A stretch of 64,000 bases of DNA from Azospirillum melinis. Its GTDB lineage: Bacteria; Pseudomonadota; Alphaproteobacteria; Azospirillales; Azospirillaceae. Shown here piece by piece: positions 1 to 8,032 of the stretch (its first letter is position 1; each line of letters begins with the position of its first letter). The stretch spans positions 62,001 through 126,000 of the forward strand of contig NZ_WHOS01000006.1 of the NCBI RefSeq assembly GCF_013340935.1, given 5' to 3'. Under the pieces are notes generated by a model. That model saw only the letters and a list, made by a program, of their open reading frames with translations, made no database searches and had not been told where the DNA came from. Position numbers and translations under genes: made by a program.

Positions 1-1152
1 GAAGGCTTCCCAGACGCGGCGGCCGAGCAGAGTCTCACGCGACCGCCGCCACAACTGCTCGGCCTTCCGGTTGATGTAGGTGAAGCGCCAGTCATGGTCG
101 ACGGCATAGAAGGCGTCGCTGATGCTCTCCAGGATCTTCACCGCCCGCTCGTGCGAGGCACGGGCCTCCTCCTCCGCCCGCTTGCGCATGGTGATGTCGC
201 GGAAGAAGCAGCCCACCCCCTCCGCCGTCGGCAGAAAGCGGATTTCCAGCCACAGGGTGGTGCCTTCGCCATCGAAGCGCTTTTCCATGCTGGTCGGCTG
301 CCGCTCCGTCATTGTCCTGCGGCACAGCGACTCCAGGTCCGACCCGGCAAGCTGCGGCCACACCTCCCACAGGCGGCGGCCGCGCATCGCCGACAGCGAC
401 TGGCGGTCGAGCTGCTCGGCGCTGCGGTTCTGGTAGATCACGCGGTAATCGCCGTCCAGCGCCACCAGCGCCTCGTCGATGCTGTCAAGGATGTCGGTCG
501 CACGCCGGCGCACGTCGGCAATCGCCTCCTCCATCCGCCGCTCGTCGGACCGGTCATGCAGGATCCACAGGAATCCCTCCTCGTCGCCCTGGAGCGGCAG
601 GATGGTCAGCGCGCCCCAAACGGAGAAGCCGTCCCGGTGGCGGATGGGGCGCTCCTCCTGGATGCGGCCTTCGGCGAGCGCGCGGATCCGCAAAGCATCG
701 GGCACGCCGGCTGCGACCTCCTCCGGCGGGAACAGGATGTCGACCGGCTGGCCCAGCACCTCTTCCTCGGTCCAGCCCAGGATGCGGACGGCGCCGGGGT
801 TCCAACTGGTTATCCGGCCGTCCGGCGCCAGGGTCAGGATGGCGTGCCCGATGGCGCTGTCGAGAATCGCGCGCAGCCGTCTTTCGCTGTCGGCATGGGC
901 GGTGCGGCTGCGCTCCAGCGCTTCGAAGGCGGTGCGCAAATCCTCGTTCAACGCGGTGACCGTCAGCAGATCGTCGCGGCCGCTGTGGGCGGTGGACATG
1001 GCGGTGGACAGCGCCGACTGGAGCCGGGCGTTCTCCCGCTCAAGCTTCTCCACCCTTGCAAGCAGATCCGTATCTTGTGGGGCAGGCAAATCCGGCCCGG
1101 CTCCCGTTCGGTGATCGGCGGGCTCGTTCGGGACGGACAGCTGTTCGGTCAT
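1..1152 (-). CDS. Multi-PAS signalling protein (3' end missing)
   Basis: The minus frame is open from an ATG at 1152 to the window edge (384 codons) with no stop, so the C-terminal output domain is not seen. Residues about 30-75 look like a coiled coil. Three PAS-like segments follow: near residue 100 (LDSAIGHAILTLAPDGRITS), near 230 (ILDSIDEALVALDGDYRVIY, with a WEVWPQL stretch), and near 345 (ILESISDAFYAVDHDWRFTY). The link between PAS 2 and 3 carries the PAC-like GCFFRDITMRKRAEEEA. There is no N-terminal signal or membrane segment, so it should be cytoplasmic. Family knowledge suggests a histidine kinase or a diguanylate cyclase/phosphodiesterase output; which one cannot be told. The plus-strand frames here are shadows. 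Confidence 0.85.
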   Translation of the reverse strand, partial: MTEQLSVPNEPADHRTGAGPDLPAPQDTDLLARVEKLERENARLQSALSTAMSTAHSGRDDLLTVTALNEDLRTAFEALERSRTAHADSERRLRAILDSAIGHAILTLAPDGRITSWNPGAVRILGWTEEEVLGQPVDILFPPEEVAAGVPDALRIRALAEGRIQEERPIRHRDGFSVWGALTILPLQGDEEGFLWILHDRSDERRMEEAIADVRRRATDILDSIDEALVALDGDYRVIYQNRSAEQLDRQSLSAMRGRRLWEVWPQLAGSDLESLCRRTMTERQPTSMEKRFDGEGTTLWLEIRFLPTAEGVGCFFRDITMRKRAEEEARASHERAVKILESISDAFYAVDHDWRFTYINRKAEQLWRRSRETLLGRRVWEAF

Positions 1153-1273
1153 AGGCGCCCAAAGAAAAACGAAACGCTCATCCGTCGAGAGTGCGCAATG
1201 CCCAAAGCCGCTGTAAACCTTCCAAAAGCAATATTCCGGATGATCGCGATATCCCGAAATGTAATCGATGTCG

Positions 1274-2158
1274 TTACCGCATACCGGAGATCGCCTTAAC
1301 CATGGCCCGCACGCCGGCATCGAGCACTTTGTCACGCCGCAACACCAACCCAAGGGTGCGGATCAATGGCGGCGTCAGAGCTTGTACTGCGAACCGGTCG
1401 CAATCCTGCGGCCCCGCCACGGTGACCGACGGCAGGATCGACCGGCCGAGCCCGGCGGCGACGAGGTTCTTGATCGCCTCCACATTGCCCAGCTCCATCG
1501 ATGGGCGCGGCTGGATGCCGCCGGCCATGAACCAGCCGTCGATCACCGCCCGCATGGTTCCGCCGCGTTCGTAGAGGATCAGGGTTTCATCCGCCAGCGC
1601 CGTCGGGGCGACAGCCTGCTGCTGATGAAAGTCGTCGCGGGGGCCGACGCAGACCAGTTCCTCGGCACAGACCGGCTCGATGGACAGGCCGGGGCGGCCG
1701 GCCGGCAGGGTGACCAGCGCGAGATCCAGCGTTCCGCCTTCCACCGCATCCAGGATGTCCGGCGTGTTGCCGGTGACGACGATGATCTCCAGCCCGGGAT
1801 GGGCGTTGCGCAGGGCGGTCAGGACCGGCGGCAGGCGGTAGATGCAGGCGGTGGCCCCGGTGCCGATGCGCACGCGCCCGACCTGCCCGGCGCGGTGTCG
1901 GCCCATGGCGGCCGCTGCCGCCTCCATCTCCTCGCGCAGGCGGCGGATGAAGGGCAGCAGGTCGCGACCGGCCGCGGTCGGCAGGGCACGCTTGCCCACC
2001 CGCTCCACCAGCCGCACGCCGAAGCGCTCCTCCAGGTTGCGGATCTGCATGCTGACCGCCGGCTGGGTCAGACCGAGCCGCCCGGCGGCCTCGGTGAAGC
2101 CGCCATGCTCGACGACGGTCGCGAAGGTGATGAGCTGGTCGAGGTTCAGGCCGCGCAT
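1274..2158 (-). CDS. LysR-family transcriptional regulator
   Basis: A 294-residue LysR regulator. The N-terminal winged helix covers about residues 1-60 (LDQLITFATVVEHGGFTEAA, then LTQPAVSMQIRNLEERFGVR). A periplasmic-binding-like effector domain fills the rest, and the length is typical. I chose the ATG at 2158 (protein begins MRGLNLDQL) over one ten codons upstream, because a TGATTT-N5-AAATCA palindrome at 2176-2192 lies just before it and looks like an operator. The gene diverges from an MFS transporter at 2234, its most likely target by LysR custom. The ligand is unknown. Confidence 0.9.
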   Translation of the reverse strand: MRGLNLDQLITFATVVEHGGFTEAAGRLGLTQPAVSMQIRNLEERFGVRLVERVGKRALPTAAGRDLLPFIRRLREEMEAAAAAMGRHRAGQVGRVRIGTGATACIYRLPPVLTALRNAHPGLEIIVVTGNTPDILDAVEGGTLDLALVTLPAGRPGLSIEPVCAEELVCVGPRDDFHQQQAVAPTALADETLILYERGGTMRAVIDGWFMAGGIQPRPSMELGNVEAIKNLVAAGLGRSILPSVTVAGPQDCDRFAVQALTPPLIRTLGLVLRRDKVLDAGVRAMVKAISGMR

Positions 2159-2175
2159 ACCAACAGTCTTCCTTA

Positions 2176-2192
2176 TGATTTCGATCAAATCA
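2176..2192. promoter_or_regulatory. Palindrome in lysR/MFS divergent region
   Basis: TGATTT-CGATC-AAATCA is a perfect inverted repeat in an AT-rich pocket between the divergent lysR and MFS starts. Its place 18 bases upstream of the chosen lysR start suits LysR autoregulation and control of the transporter. The binding role is inferred. Confidence 0.5.
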
Positions 2193-2233
2193 ATAAATTT
2201 GCCTTTTCTCCGGCGGTCCGCGACGGTGTGGCC

Positions 2234-3475
2234 ATGACGACCGCCGCCATCACCGCTCCCGCCCCCTCCTCCCGGCCGATCTGGTTCGTGCTGCTCTGCG
2301 CCAGCCGTTTCGCCACCTCGCTGTCCTTCATGGTCTATGCCGGCGCGCTCGTGCCCGCGATGCAGGCCTGGGGCATGTCGGCGGGAGAGGCCGGGTCGAT
2401 CCAGACCGCCTTCAACGTCGGCTACGCCCTGTCGCTGGTGGGCTCATCCTGGTTCGCCGACAGCCTGGGCGCCAAGCGCGTCTTCCTGTGTGCCAGTTGG
2501 GCGACCGCGCTGACCGGCATCGCCTTCGCATTCTTCGCCCGCTCGGCGGAAAGCGGACTGCTGCTGTTCGCGCTGATGGGGCTGACCCAGGGCGGCACCT
2601 ATGCCCCATCCATCATGCTGGTGGCGCAGGGCGTGCCGGCGGACCGGCGCGGTGCTGCGGTGGGCTGGCTGCTGGCGGCGGGGTCGCTCGGCTATTTCGC
2701 CTCCATCGCGCTTGCAGCATGGCTGGCCGAGCGGTTCGGCTACGAGGCGGCCTTCATCGCCTGCGGGCTGGGACCGCTGCTGGCGGCGCTGCTCGCCACG
2801 CCGGGCCTGCTCCGGCGGCCCAATCTGGTGGCGGGCGGGGGAGCGCGGCGGCTGCGCGGCGCCTTCCGTTTCCTATCCGACCGCCGGTCCTTCCTGCTGA
2901 CCGCCGGCTACACCGCCCATTGCTGGGAACTGCTGGGCATGTGGGCGTGGCTGCCGGCCTTCCTGACCGCCAGTCTGGCCGGCGCCGGCGGCGACGGGGC
3001 GGGCGGGCGCGGGCTGTGGATCGCCGGTGCCATCCATCTCTCGGGCTTCCTGTCGTCGCTGCTGATGGGACGCGCATCCGACCGGCTGGGCCGGCGGGCA
3101 GTGCTGGTGGCGATGGGCATGCTGGGGGCCGCCTGCTCCTTCACCATCGGCTGGATCGACGGGATGCCGCTGGCCCTGGTCCTGGCGGTGGCGGCGCTCT
3201 ACGGCTTCTCCGCGTTGGGCGACTCTCCCGTGCTGTCCACGGCGATGACCGAATCGGTCGAGCCGGGCAGCCTGGGTGCGGCGCTCGCCGTCCGCTCCAT
3301 CCTGGGCTTCGGCGCCGGAGGTGCGGCGCCGCTGGCGGTCGGTCTGGTGCTGGACCGGGCCGGCGGCGCAGGGGATGCCGGCTGGGGCTGGGGTTTCGCG
3401 CTTCTCGGCGTCGGCGGCGGGTTGGCGACCGTCTGCGCCCTTCTTCTTCCCGCCGACCGTCCTGACCGGAGCTGA
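2234..3475 (+). CDS. MFS transporter
   Basis: A 413-residue, very hydrophobic protein with about 12 predicted membrane segments and the two-halves layout of the major facilitator superfamily. A motif-A-like loop is visible in the second half (LMGRASDRLGRRAVLVAMG). The N-terminal half holds the CynX/NarK-like stretch YAGALVPAMQAWGMSAGEAG. The start is the ATG at 2234; the open frame upstream belongs to the region opposite lysR. The next gene, a GNAT acetyltransferase, begins 6 bases after the stop, so the two are probably co-transcribed. The substrate is unknown; pairing with an acetyltransferase could point to efflux or detoxification of a small amine or amino-acid analogue. Confidence 0.88.
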   Translation: MTTAAITAPAPSSRPIWFVLLCASRFATSLSFMVYAGALVPAMQAWGMSAGEAGSIQTAFNVGYALSLVGSSWFADSLGAKRVFLCASWATALTGIAFAFFARSAESGLLLFALMGLTQGGTYAPSIMLVAQGVPADRRGAAVGWLLAAGSLGYFASIALAAWLAERFGYEAAFIACGLGPLLAALLATPGLLRRPNLVAGGGARRLRGAFRFLSDRRSFLLTAGYTAHCWELLGMWAWLPAFLTASLAGAGGDGAGGRGLWIAGAIHLSGFLSSLLMGRASDRLGRRAVLVAMGMLGAACSFTIGWIDGMPLALVLAVAALYGFSALGDSPVLSTAMTESVEPGSLGAALAVRSILGFGAGGAAPLAVGLVLDRAGGAGDAGWGWGFALLGVGGGLATVCALLLPADRPDRS

Positions 3476-3480
3476 TCCAC

Positions 3481-4026
3481 ATGGTTTCCATTGCCGGGCC
3501 TGCCATCACCGTGCGGGCATCCGCCGACGCCGACATTCCCGCCATCACCGCGCTTTATGCCCACCATGTGCTGCACGGCACCGCCTCGTTCGAGGAGGTT
3601 CCGCCGGACGAGGCGGAGATCGCCCGCCGTCGCGCCGACATCCTTGGGCGCGGGCTGCCCTATCTGGCGGCGGAGTGCGAGGGACGGCTGGTCGGCTATG
3701 CCTATGCCGGCCTGTACCGCACCCGCAGCGCCTACCGCTTCACGCTGGAGAATTCCGTCTATGTCGCCGACGGCATGGGCCGGCGCGGCATCGGCCGGGC
3801 GCTGATGGACCCGCTGATCGAGATGTGCGAGGCGGCGGGCTACCGCCGGATGATTGCGGCAATCGGCGACAGCGCCAACCACGGCTCCATCGGCCTGCAC
3901 AGCGCCTGCGGCTTCCGTCCTGTCGGCATCCTGCCCGCCGTGGGCTTCAAGTTCGGCCGCTGGTTGGACGGCGTGCTGATGGAACGGCCGCTCGGCGACG
4001 GGAGCAACAGCCCGCCGGTCGGCTGA
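3481..4026 (+). CDS. GNAT N-acetyltransferase, phosphinothricin/methionine-sulfoximine type
   Basis: A 181-residue single-domain GNAT. It starts with ITVRASADADIPAITALYAH, typical of the Pat/Bar/MddA group. The acetyl-CoA loop GMGRRGIGRALMDPL is at about residues 98-112, and HSACGFRPVGILPAVGFKFG near the C-terminus is the usual motif of that group. These enzymes acetylate phosphinothricin, methionine sulfone or sulfoximine, and related amino acids. A CCGGAG ribosome site overlaps the end of the MFS gene, which supports an operon. The exact substrate cannot be read from sequence. Confidence 0.88.
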   Translation: MVSIAGPAITVRASADADIPAITALYAHHVLHGTASFEEVPPDEAEIARRRADILGRGLPYLAAECEGRLVGYAYAGLYRTRSAYRFTLENSVYVADGMGRRGIGRALMDPLIEMCEAAGYRRMIAAIGDSANHGSIGLHSACGFRPVGILPAVGFKFGRWLDGVLMERPLGDGSNSPPVG

Positions 4027-4038
4027 CCGGAAACCCCG

Positions 4039-4290
4039 TCAGTCGGCCCCCAGCAGCTCGTCCGGCCGCGGGCTGGACGCCTTCGCCATCGGCACCGTCC
4101 GCGGCAGTTCCACGCCGGGTAGCTGCCAGTCCACCGGCGGCGCCGATCCCGGCGTCGGCCGGTACTGGTCCAGAACCGCCAGCAGGGTCAGCAGCGCCAG
4201 GGACAGCGCCACCACCAGCAGCCGGCGGTCCACGCCGGCCATCGGGCCTTTGTCATCGGCTTTGGCGTTGTCGCGATCCAGCAGGGCCAT
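4039..4290 (-). CDS. Small single-pass membrane protein, unknown function
   Basis: An 83-residue protein with one clear membrane segment (LLVVALSLALLTLLAVL, about residues 23-40) between a charged N-terminus and a proline-rich C-terminal tail. An exceptionally good Shine-Dalgarno sequence (AGGAGG) lies 7 bases before the ATG, which argues it is translated. It converges on the GNAT gene. I do not recognise the family. Confidence 0.6.
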   Translation of the reverse strand: MALLDRDNAKADDKGPMAGVDRRLLVVALSLALLTLLAVLDQYRPTPGSAPPVDWQLPGVELPRTVPMAKASSPRPDELLGAD

Positions 4291-4368
4291 GCTCCGTCCT
4301 CCTGTCCTCTCGGCCTTCGTATCTGGGACAAGCTTGATCGATGCGGCGGAACGTCACAATGTGGCTTT

Positions 4369-4409
4369 GCCGCAGTCTGCCTTCGGTTCAGGCGAAGGCA
4401 GACTGCGGC
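4369..4409. terminator. 17-bp perfect hairpin after the SDR gene
   Basis: GCCGCAGTCTGCCTTCG and its exact reverse complement flank a 7-base loop. It lies 42 bases past the stop of the SDR gene and before the small membrane-protein gene on the same strand. No long U tract follows, so this is a terminator-like structure and efficiency is unknown. Confidence 0.65.
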
Positions 4410-4450
4410 CTCAGGGTCTATGCGGATCGGTCGGATGCCGGCAGGCAGGC

Positions 4451-5227
4451 TCAGGGCATGTACTGGCCGCCGTTCACGTCGAGGATCTGTCCGGTGATGT
4501 AGCCGCTGCAGGCGTGCGAGGCGAAGAACAGGAAGGTCGGCGCGCATTCCTCCGGCTTGCCGAAGCGGCCCATCGGGAAGCCGGCGCCGATGCGGGCCTT
4601 GGTGTCCGTGTCCTTGTCGGCGTGGAAGGCGGTGTCGAAGGTGCCGGGCGACACCGTGTTGAAGCGGATGCCGTCCTTCGTGTGGAAGACCACCCAGTTC
4701 TTCTGGATGTTGTGCAGCCAAGCCTTCGCAGCACCATACAGCCCGGCGCCGGGGCCGCCGCCGGTGTAGCCGGCGACCGAGCCGACCAGGATCACCGACG
4801 CGGTGGTGCCGCTCCGGCTGGCGGATTCCTTCAGGTGCGGCAGCGCGTATTTGGTGACCATCAGGGCGGAGCGCGCGTTCAGGTCGGTCACCGCGTCGAA
4901 GAACGCGTCGTCGATCTCCTCCAGCGGCTTGCGCGCGACCAGACCGCCCGCATTGTTGATCAGCACGTCGATGCCGCCGAAGCGGGCGACGAAATCCTCG
5001 ACCAGACGCCTGGCCCCCTCGCTGGACGACACGTCGCCGGGCAGGAAGGCGACCTCGCCGTCCAGCGCGTTCAGCCGGGCCAGCGTGGAGTCGAGGTCGG
5101 CCGGCGCCTTGCGGCCGTTCATGCCGACCAGCGCGCCATGGCGGGCGAACGCCTCGACCGCTGCCAGACCGATTCCCTGGGTCGACCCCGTCACCAGAAC
5201 GCGCCGGCCTTTCAGATCACCGAACAT
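4451..5227 (-). CDS. SDR-family NAD(P)-dependent oxidoreductase
   Basis: A 258-residue classical short-chain dehydrogenase. The TGSTQGIG cofactor loop is near residue 13, the NNAG motif (VLINNAGG) near 87, the catalytic Ser in SVILVGSVAGY near 140, and YxxxK in LYGAAKAW near 155. The start at 5227 is preceded by AAGGAAAGG at good spacing, so the ATG seven codons upstream is not preferred. It diverges from the iclR-dgoKA-tct operon with an IclR-like operator between. A role as the sugar dehydrogenase feeding the galactonate route is plausible but is an inference from context. Confidence 0.88.
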   Translation of the reverse strand: MFGDLKGRRVLVTGSTQGIGLAAVEAFARHGALVGMNGRKAPADLDSTLARLNALDGEVAFLPGDVSSSEGARRLVEDFVARFGGIDVLINNAGGLVARKPLEEIDDAFFDAVTDLNARSALMVTKYALPHLKESASRSGTTASVILVGSVAGYTGGGPGAGLYGAAKAWLHNIQKNWVVFHTKDGIRFNTVSPGTFDTAFHADKDTDTKARIGAGFPMGRFGKPEECAPTFLFFASHACSGYITGQILDVNGGQYMP

Positions 5228-5302
5228 GCGTGAGCCTTTCCTTGCCATCGTTGAAAACCGCGGAGCGCGGTACGGTCCGCACCCGACACACTTACTGTCC
5301 CA

Positions 5303-5328
5303 AATATTGAGACGCAGTTCTCAATATT
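5303..5328. promoter_or_regulatory. Candidate IclR operator 1
   Basis: AATATTGAGA-CGCAGT-TCTCAATATT is a perfect 10-bp inverted repeat between the divergent SDR and iclR genes. IclR proteins commonly bind such palindromes in the promoters they share. It lies about 75 bases upstream of the SDR start. Confidence 0.6.
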
Positions 5329-5425
5329 GCCCGGATGGTAGGGGCGAAGAGCAGTCTGGTCAAGAATGGCTACATCAGCACGTCATATTGCCTTCTTTAT
5401 AAATGTCTCACTATATGGCACTATC

Positions 5426-5464
5426 TATGTTGGATTTGACAACATACAACGCGGCCACTAAGGT
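5426..5464 (+). promoter_or_regulatory. Probable promoter of the iclR-dgoKA operon with overlapping palindrome
   Basis: TATGTTG-N7-CAACATA (5426-5446) is a perfect inverted repeat. It overlaps a consensus -35 TTGACA at 5436-5441, followed 17 bases later by TAAGGT (5459-5464) as a possible -10. The iclR start is 22 bases further on. Overlap of the palindrome with the -35 suggests repression when bound; which protein binds is inferred. Confidence 0.55.
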
Positions 5465-5485
5465 CCCGTCACCGAGGCGACACGA

Positions 5486-6340
5486 ATGCCCACCAGAACC
5501 GATCCCATGACCCAGCCCGTTGACGTAATCGACCCGGCCACGCCCGAAAGGCGGCAGGCCGCCGGAACGCAAACCCTGCTCCGCGGGCTGGCGGCGATCG
5601 AGTGCGTGGCGACCGGCACGACCGAGGTGAAGGGAATCGCGGCCCGTCTGAACACGCCGCGCAGCACCGTCCACCGCATGCTGAACAGCCTGGTGGCGGA
5701 GGGGTACCTGCACCATGTCCCCTACAAGGGCTATCTGCTGGGACCGAAGCTGATTGAACTCGGCATGAGGGCGCTGGAGCAGCGGCCGCTGGTGGCGCTG
5801 GCCCGGCCCCACATCGAGGCGCTGGCCCAGCGCACCGGCGACACCGTCCATCTCGGCGTGGTCGACGGCGACGAGGTCTTCTATCTCGACAAGATTCCGA
5901 GCACGCGTGGGCTGGAGATGCGCTCGCGCGTCGGCCTGCGCATGCCGCTGGCCTCGACCGGCATCGGCAAGGCGCTGATGCTGGGGATGCCGCCGTCGCG
6001 CTGGCGCCAGCTGCACGACGCAGTGGCGACGGCGCCGGACACGGTGGGCGGACGGCCCGGACCGCTGCCCTGGCCGAAATACGAAAAGCTGATGGCGGGC
6101 TTCCTGCGGCGGGACTGGGTGCTCGACCTCGAAGAGAACGAGATCGGCGTCCGCTGCGTCGGCGCGCCGGTGCGCGACATCAGCAACCAAGTGGTCGCCG
6201 CCATCAGCGTGGCGAGCGCGGTGCCCTACATGCCGGACGAACGGATGGCTGAACTCGGACCGATCGTCCGCGCGGCCGCCGACGCGATATCGAAGGAATT
6301 GGGATGGAAACAGGACGGAAGCGCGACGGGGCGGCCCTGA
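5486..6340 (+). CDS. IclR-family regulator of the galactonate operon
   Basis: A 284-residue IclR regulator. The winged helix-turn-helix covers about residues 28-90 (LLRGLAAIECVATGTTEVKG, then LNTPRSTVHRMLNSLVAEGY). The effector domain runs from about 100 to 275, including LASTGIGKALMLGM. GAGGCG sits before the ATG at 5486. Its last 37 bases overlap dgoK, so the two are translationally coupled. It probably senses a sugar acid or KDGal and controls both this operon and the divergent SDR through the palindromes upstream. Confidence 0.88.
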   Translation: MPTRTDPMTQPVDVIDPATPERRQAAGTQTLLRGLAAIECVATGTTEVKGIAARLNTPRSTVHRMLNSLVAEGYLHHVPYKGYLLGPKLIELGMRALEQRPLVALARPHIEALAQRTGDTVHLGVVDGDEVFYLDKIPSTRGLEMRSRVGLRMPLASTGIGKALMLGMPPSRWRQLHDAVATAPDTVGGRPGPLPWPKYEKLMAGFLRRDWVLDLEENEIGVRCVGAPVRDISNQVVAAISVASAVPYMPDERMAELGPIVRAAADAISKELGWKQDGSATGRP

Positions 6341-7323
6341 TCGCGCTGGACTGGGGCACCTCCAGTCTGCGCGGATTCCTCATGGACAGCGCCGGCACGG
6401 TGCTGGAGCAGCGAGCCAACGCGCACGGCATCCAGAATCTGCCGCAGCCCGGCCTGCCCGGCTTCGAGCAGGCCTTCGCCGGGCTGTGCGGCGACTGGCT
6501 GGCCGGCAATCCGGGCGTCCCGGTGGTGGCCGGCGGCATGGTCGGCAGCGCCCAGGGCTGGGCCGAAGCGCCCTATGTCGCCTGCCCCGCCGACACCGGC
6601 ACGCTGGCCGGGCAAGCCATCGCGGTGGACAGCGCCGCCGGCGTCCGCATCCTGATCGCCCCCGGCGTCACCTACGCCCCGCCCGACGCACCGCCCGACA
6701 TCCTGCGCGGCGAGGAGATCCAGATCGCCGGCGTGCTGGCCGACCGCCCCGACTGGGCGCACCAAGCCTGCATGGTGCTGCCGGGCACCCATTCCAAATG
6801 GGTGCAGATCGAGGACGGGCGGATGACCCGTTTCGCCACCTACATGACCGGCGAGCTGTTCGCCGTGCTGACCAAGCACTCGATCCTCGGCCGTTTGATG
6901 CCAGCGGACGCCGATATTGAGGCACGGGCCGATGCAGACGCCCGCGACGCGGCCTTCGCCGACGGCGTGCGGGCGGCGCAGGCCAGCGGGCCGGGCGACC
7001 TGTCGCACCAGATCTTCGCCGCGCGCACGCTCGGCATCACCCGCCGCATGGCGCCGGAACTGCTGAAGGATTTCCTGTCCGGCCTGCTGATCGGGCACGA
7101 GATGGTCTCCGGCCTCACTCGGATGGGGGCGGCGCTGGGCAGCGGCCGGCCGCTGCTGCTGATCGGCGACGGCATGCTGTGCCGCCGCTACGTCCAGGGC
7201 CTGGCCCTGCTGGGCATCGAGCCCACTGCCCGGCTCGAGAACACCGCGCCCAAGGGGCTGTTCCAGTTCGCCATAGCCGCCGGCCTGATCGCGCCGCCGG
7301 CCGGAAAGGACACTCATGTCTGA
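6304..7323 (+). CDS. dgoK: 2-dehydro-3-deoxygalactonokinase
   Basis: A 339-residue DgoK-family kinase that phosphorylates 2-keto-3-deoxygalactonate with ATP. The N-terminal phosphate loop ALIALDWGTSSLRGFLMD (about residues 10-27) is diagnostic. Other family blocks are GGMVGSAQGWAEAPYVACPA near 80 and MVLPGTHSKWVQIEDG near 158. It overlaps iclR by 37 bases and dgoA by 8 bases, the usual dgoKA arrangement in proteobacteria. It acts in the cytoplasm in the DeLey-Doudoroff pathway. Confidence 0.93.
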   Translation: METGRKRDGAALIALDWGTSSLRGFLMDSAGTVLEQRANAHGIQNLPQPGLPGFEQAFAGLCGDWLAGNPGVPVVAGGMVGSAQGWAEAPYVACPADTGTLAGQAIAVDSAAGVRILIAPGVTYAPPDAPPDILRGEEIQIAGVLADRPDWAHQACMVLPGTHSKWVQIEDGRMTRFATYMTGELFAVLTKHSILGRLMPADADIEARADADARDAAFADGVRAAQASGPGDLSHQIFAARTLGITRRMAPELLKDFLSGLLIGHEMVSGLTRMGAALGSGRPLLLIGDGMLCRRYVQGLALLGIEPTARLENTAPKGLFQFAIAAGLIAPPAGKDTHV

Positions 7324-7981
7324 TGAAAGCCTGCCCAAAGACGGCCTGAAGGCCCGGCTCGACGCCGCCTTCGCCGCCCTGCCGCTGGTCGCCATCCTGC
7401 GCGGCCTGAAGCCCGTCGAATGCGAGGATGCCGCCCGCGCCCTCTACGACCGCGGCTTCCGGCTGATCGAGGTGCCGCTGAACTCGCCGGACCCGTTCGA
7501 CAGCATCGCCGCCATCCGCCGCATCCTGCCGCAGGACGCGCTGGTTGGCGCCGGCACCGTGCTGGAGGTGGCGCAGGTCGCCCGCCTCAAGGAGATCGGC
7601 GCCGATCTGGTGGTGATGCCGCATGCCGACACCGCGGTGATCCGGGCCGCCAAGGCCGCCGGGCTGGCCTGCGTTCCCGGCGTCGCCACGGCGACCGAGG
7701 CCTTCGCCGCACTGGCGGCCGGCGCCGACGCGCTGAAGCTGTTCCCGGCCGAGCAGATCAATCCGACAATCGTCAAGGCGATCCGCACCGTGCTGCCGGC
7801 CGGCACCCGGCTGTTGCCGGTGGGCGGCATCGCCCCCGACACCATGGCCCCCTTCCTTGAGGTCGGCGTCGCCGGCTTCGGGCTGGGATCGGCGCTCTAC
7901 AAGCCGGGCATGACCGCAGCACAGATCGCCGAGCGGGCCGAGGCCTTCGTCGCGTCCTGGACGGCGCTCAATCCGCGCTGA
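7316..7981 (+). CDS. dgoA: 2-dehydro-3-deoxy-6-phosphogalactonate aldolase
   Basis: A 221-residue class I KDPG/KDPGal aldolase that cleaves 2-keto-3-deoxy-6-phosphogalactonate to pyruvate and glyceraldehyde-3-phosphate. LPLVAILRGLKPVE opens the barrel. The Schiff-base lysine is expected at K141 (ALKLFPAEQ), and E52 in LIEVPLNSP matches the general acid-base. The C-terminal GGIAPDTMAPFLEVG block is the phosphate site. LILRG with NSPDPFDS favours the galactonate rather than gluconate form, as does its neighbour dgoK. Confidence 0.92.
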   Translation: MSDESLPKDGLKARLDAAFAALPLVAILRGLKPVECEDAARALYDRGFRLIEVPLNSPDPFDSIAAIRRILPQDALVGAGTVLEVAQVARLKEIGADLVVMPHADTAVIRAAKAAGLACVPGVATATEAFAALAAGADALKLFPAEQINPTIVKAIRTVLPAGTRLLPVGGIAPDTMAPFLEVGVAGFGLGSALYKPGMTAAQIAERAEAFVASWTALNPR

Positions 7982-8032
7982 CCCGCTGTTTCTTTCCGTA
8001 CCCCACCAAGCAAAATTCGAGGGAGAACGTTT

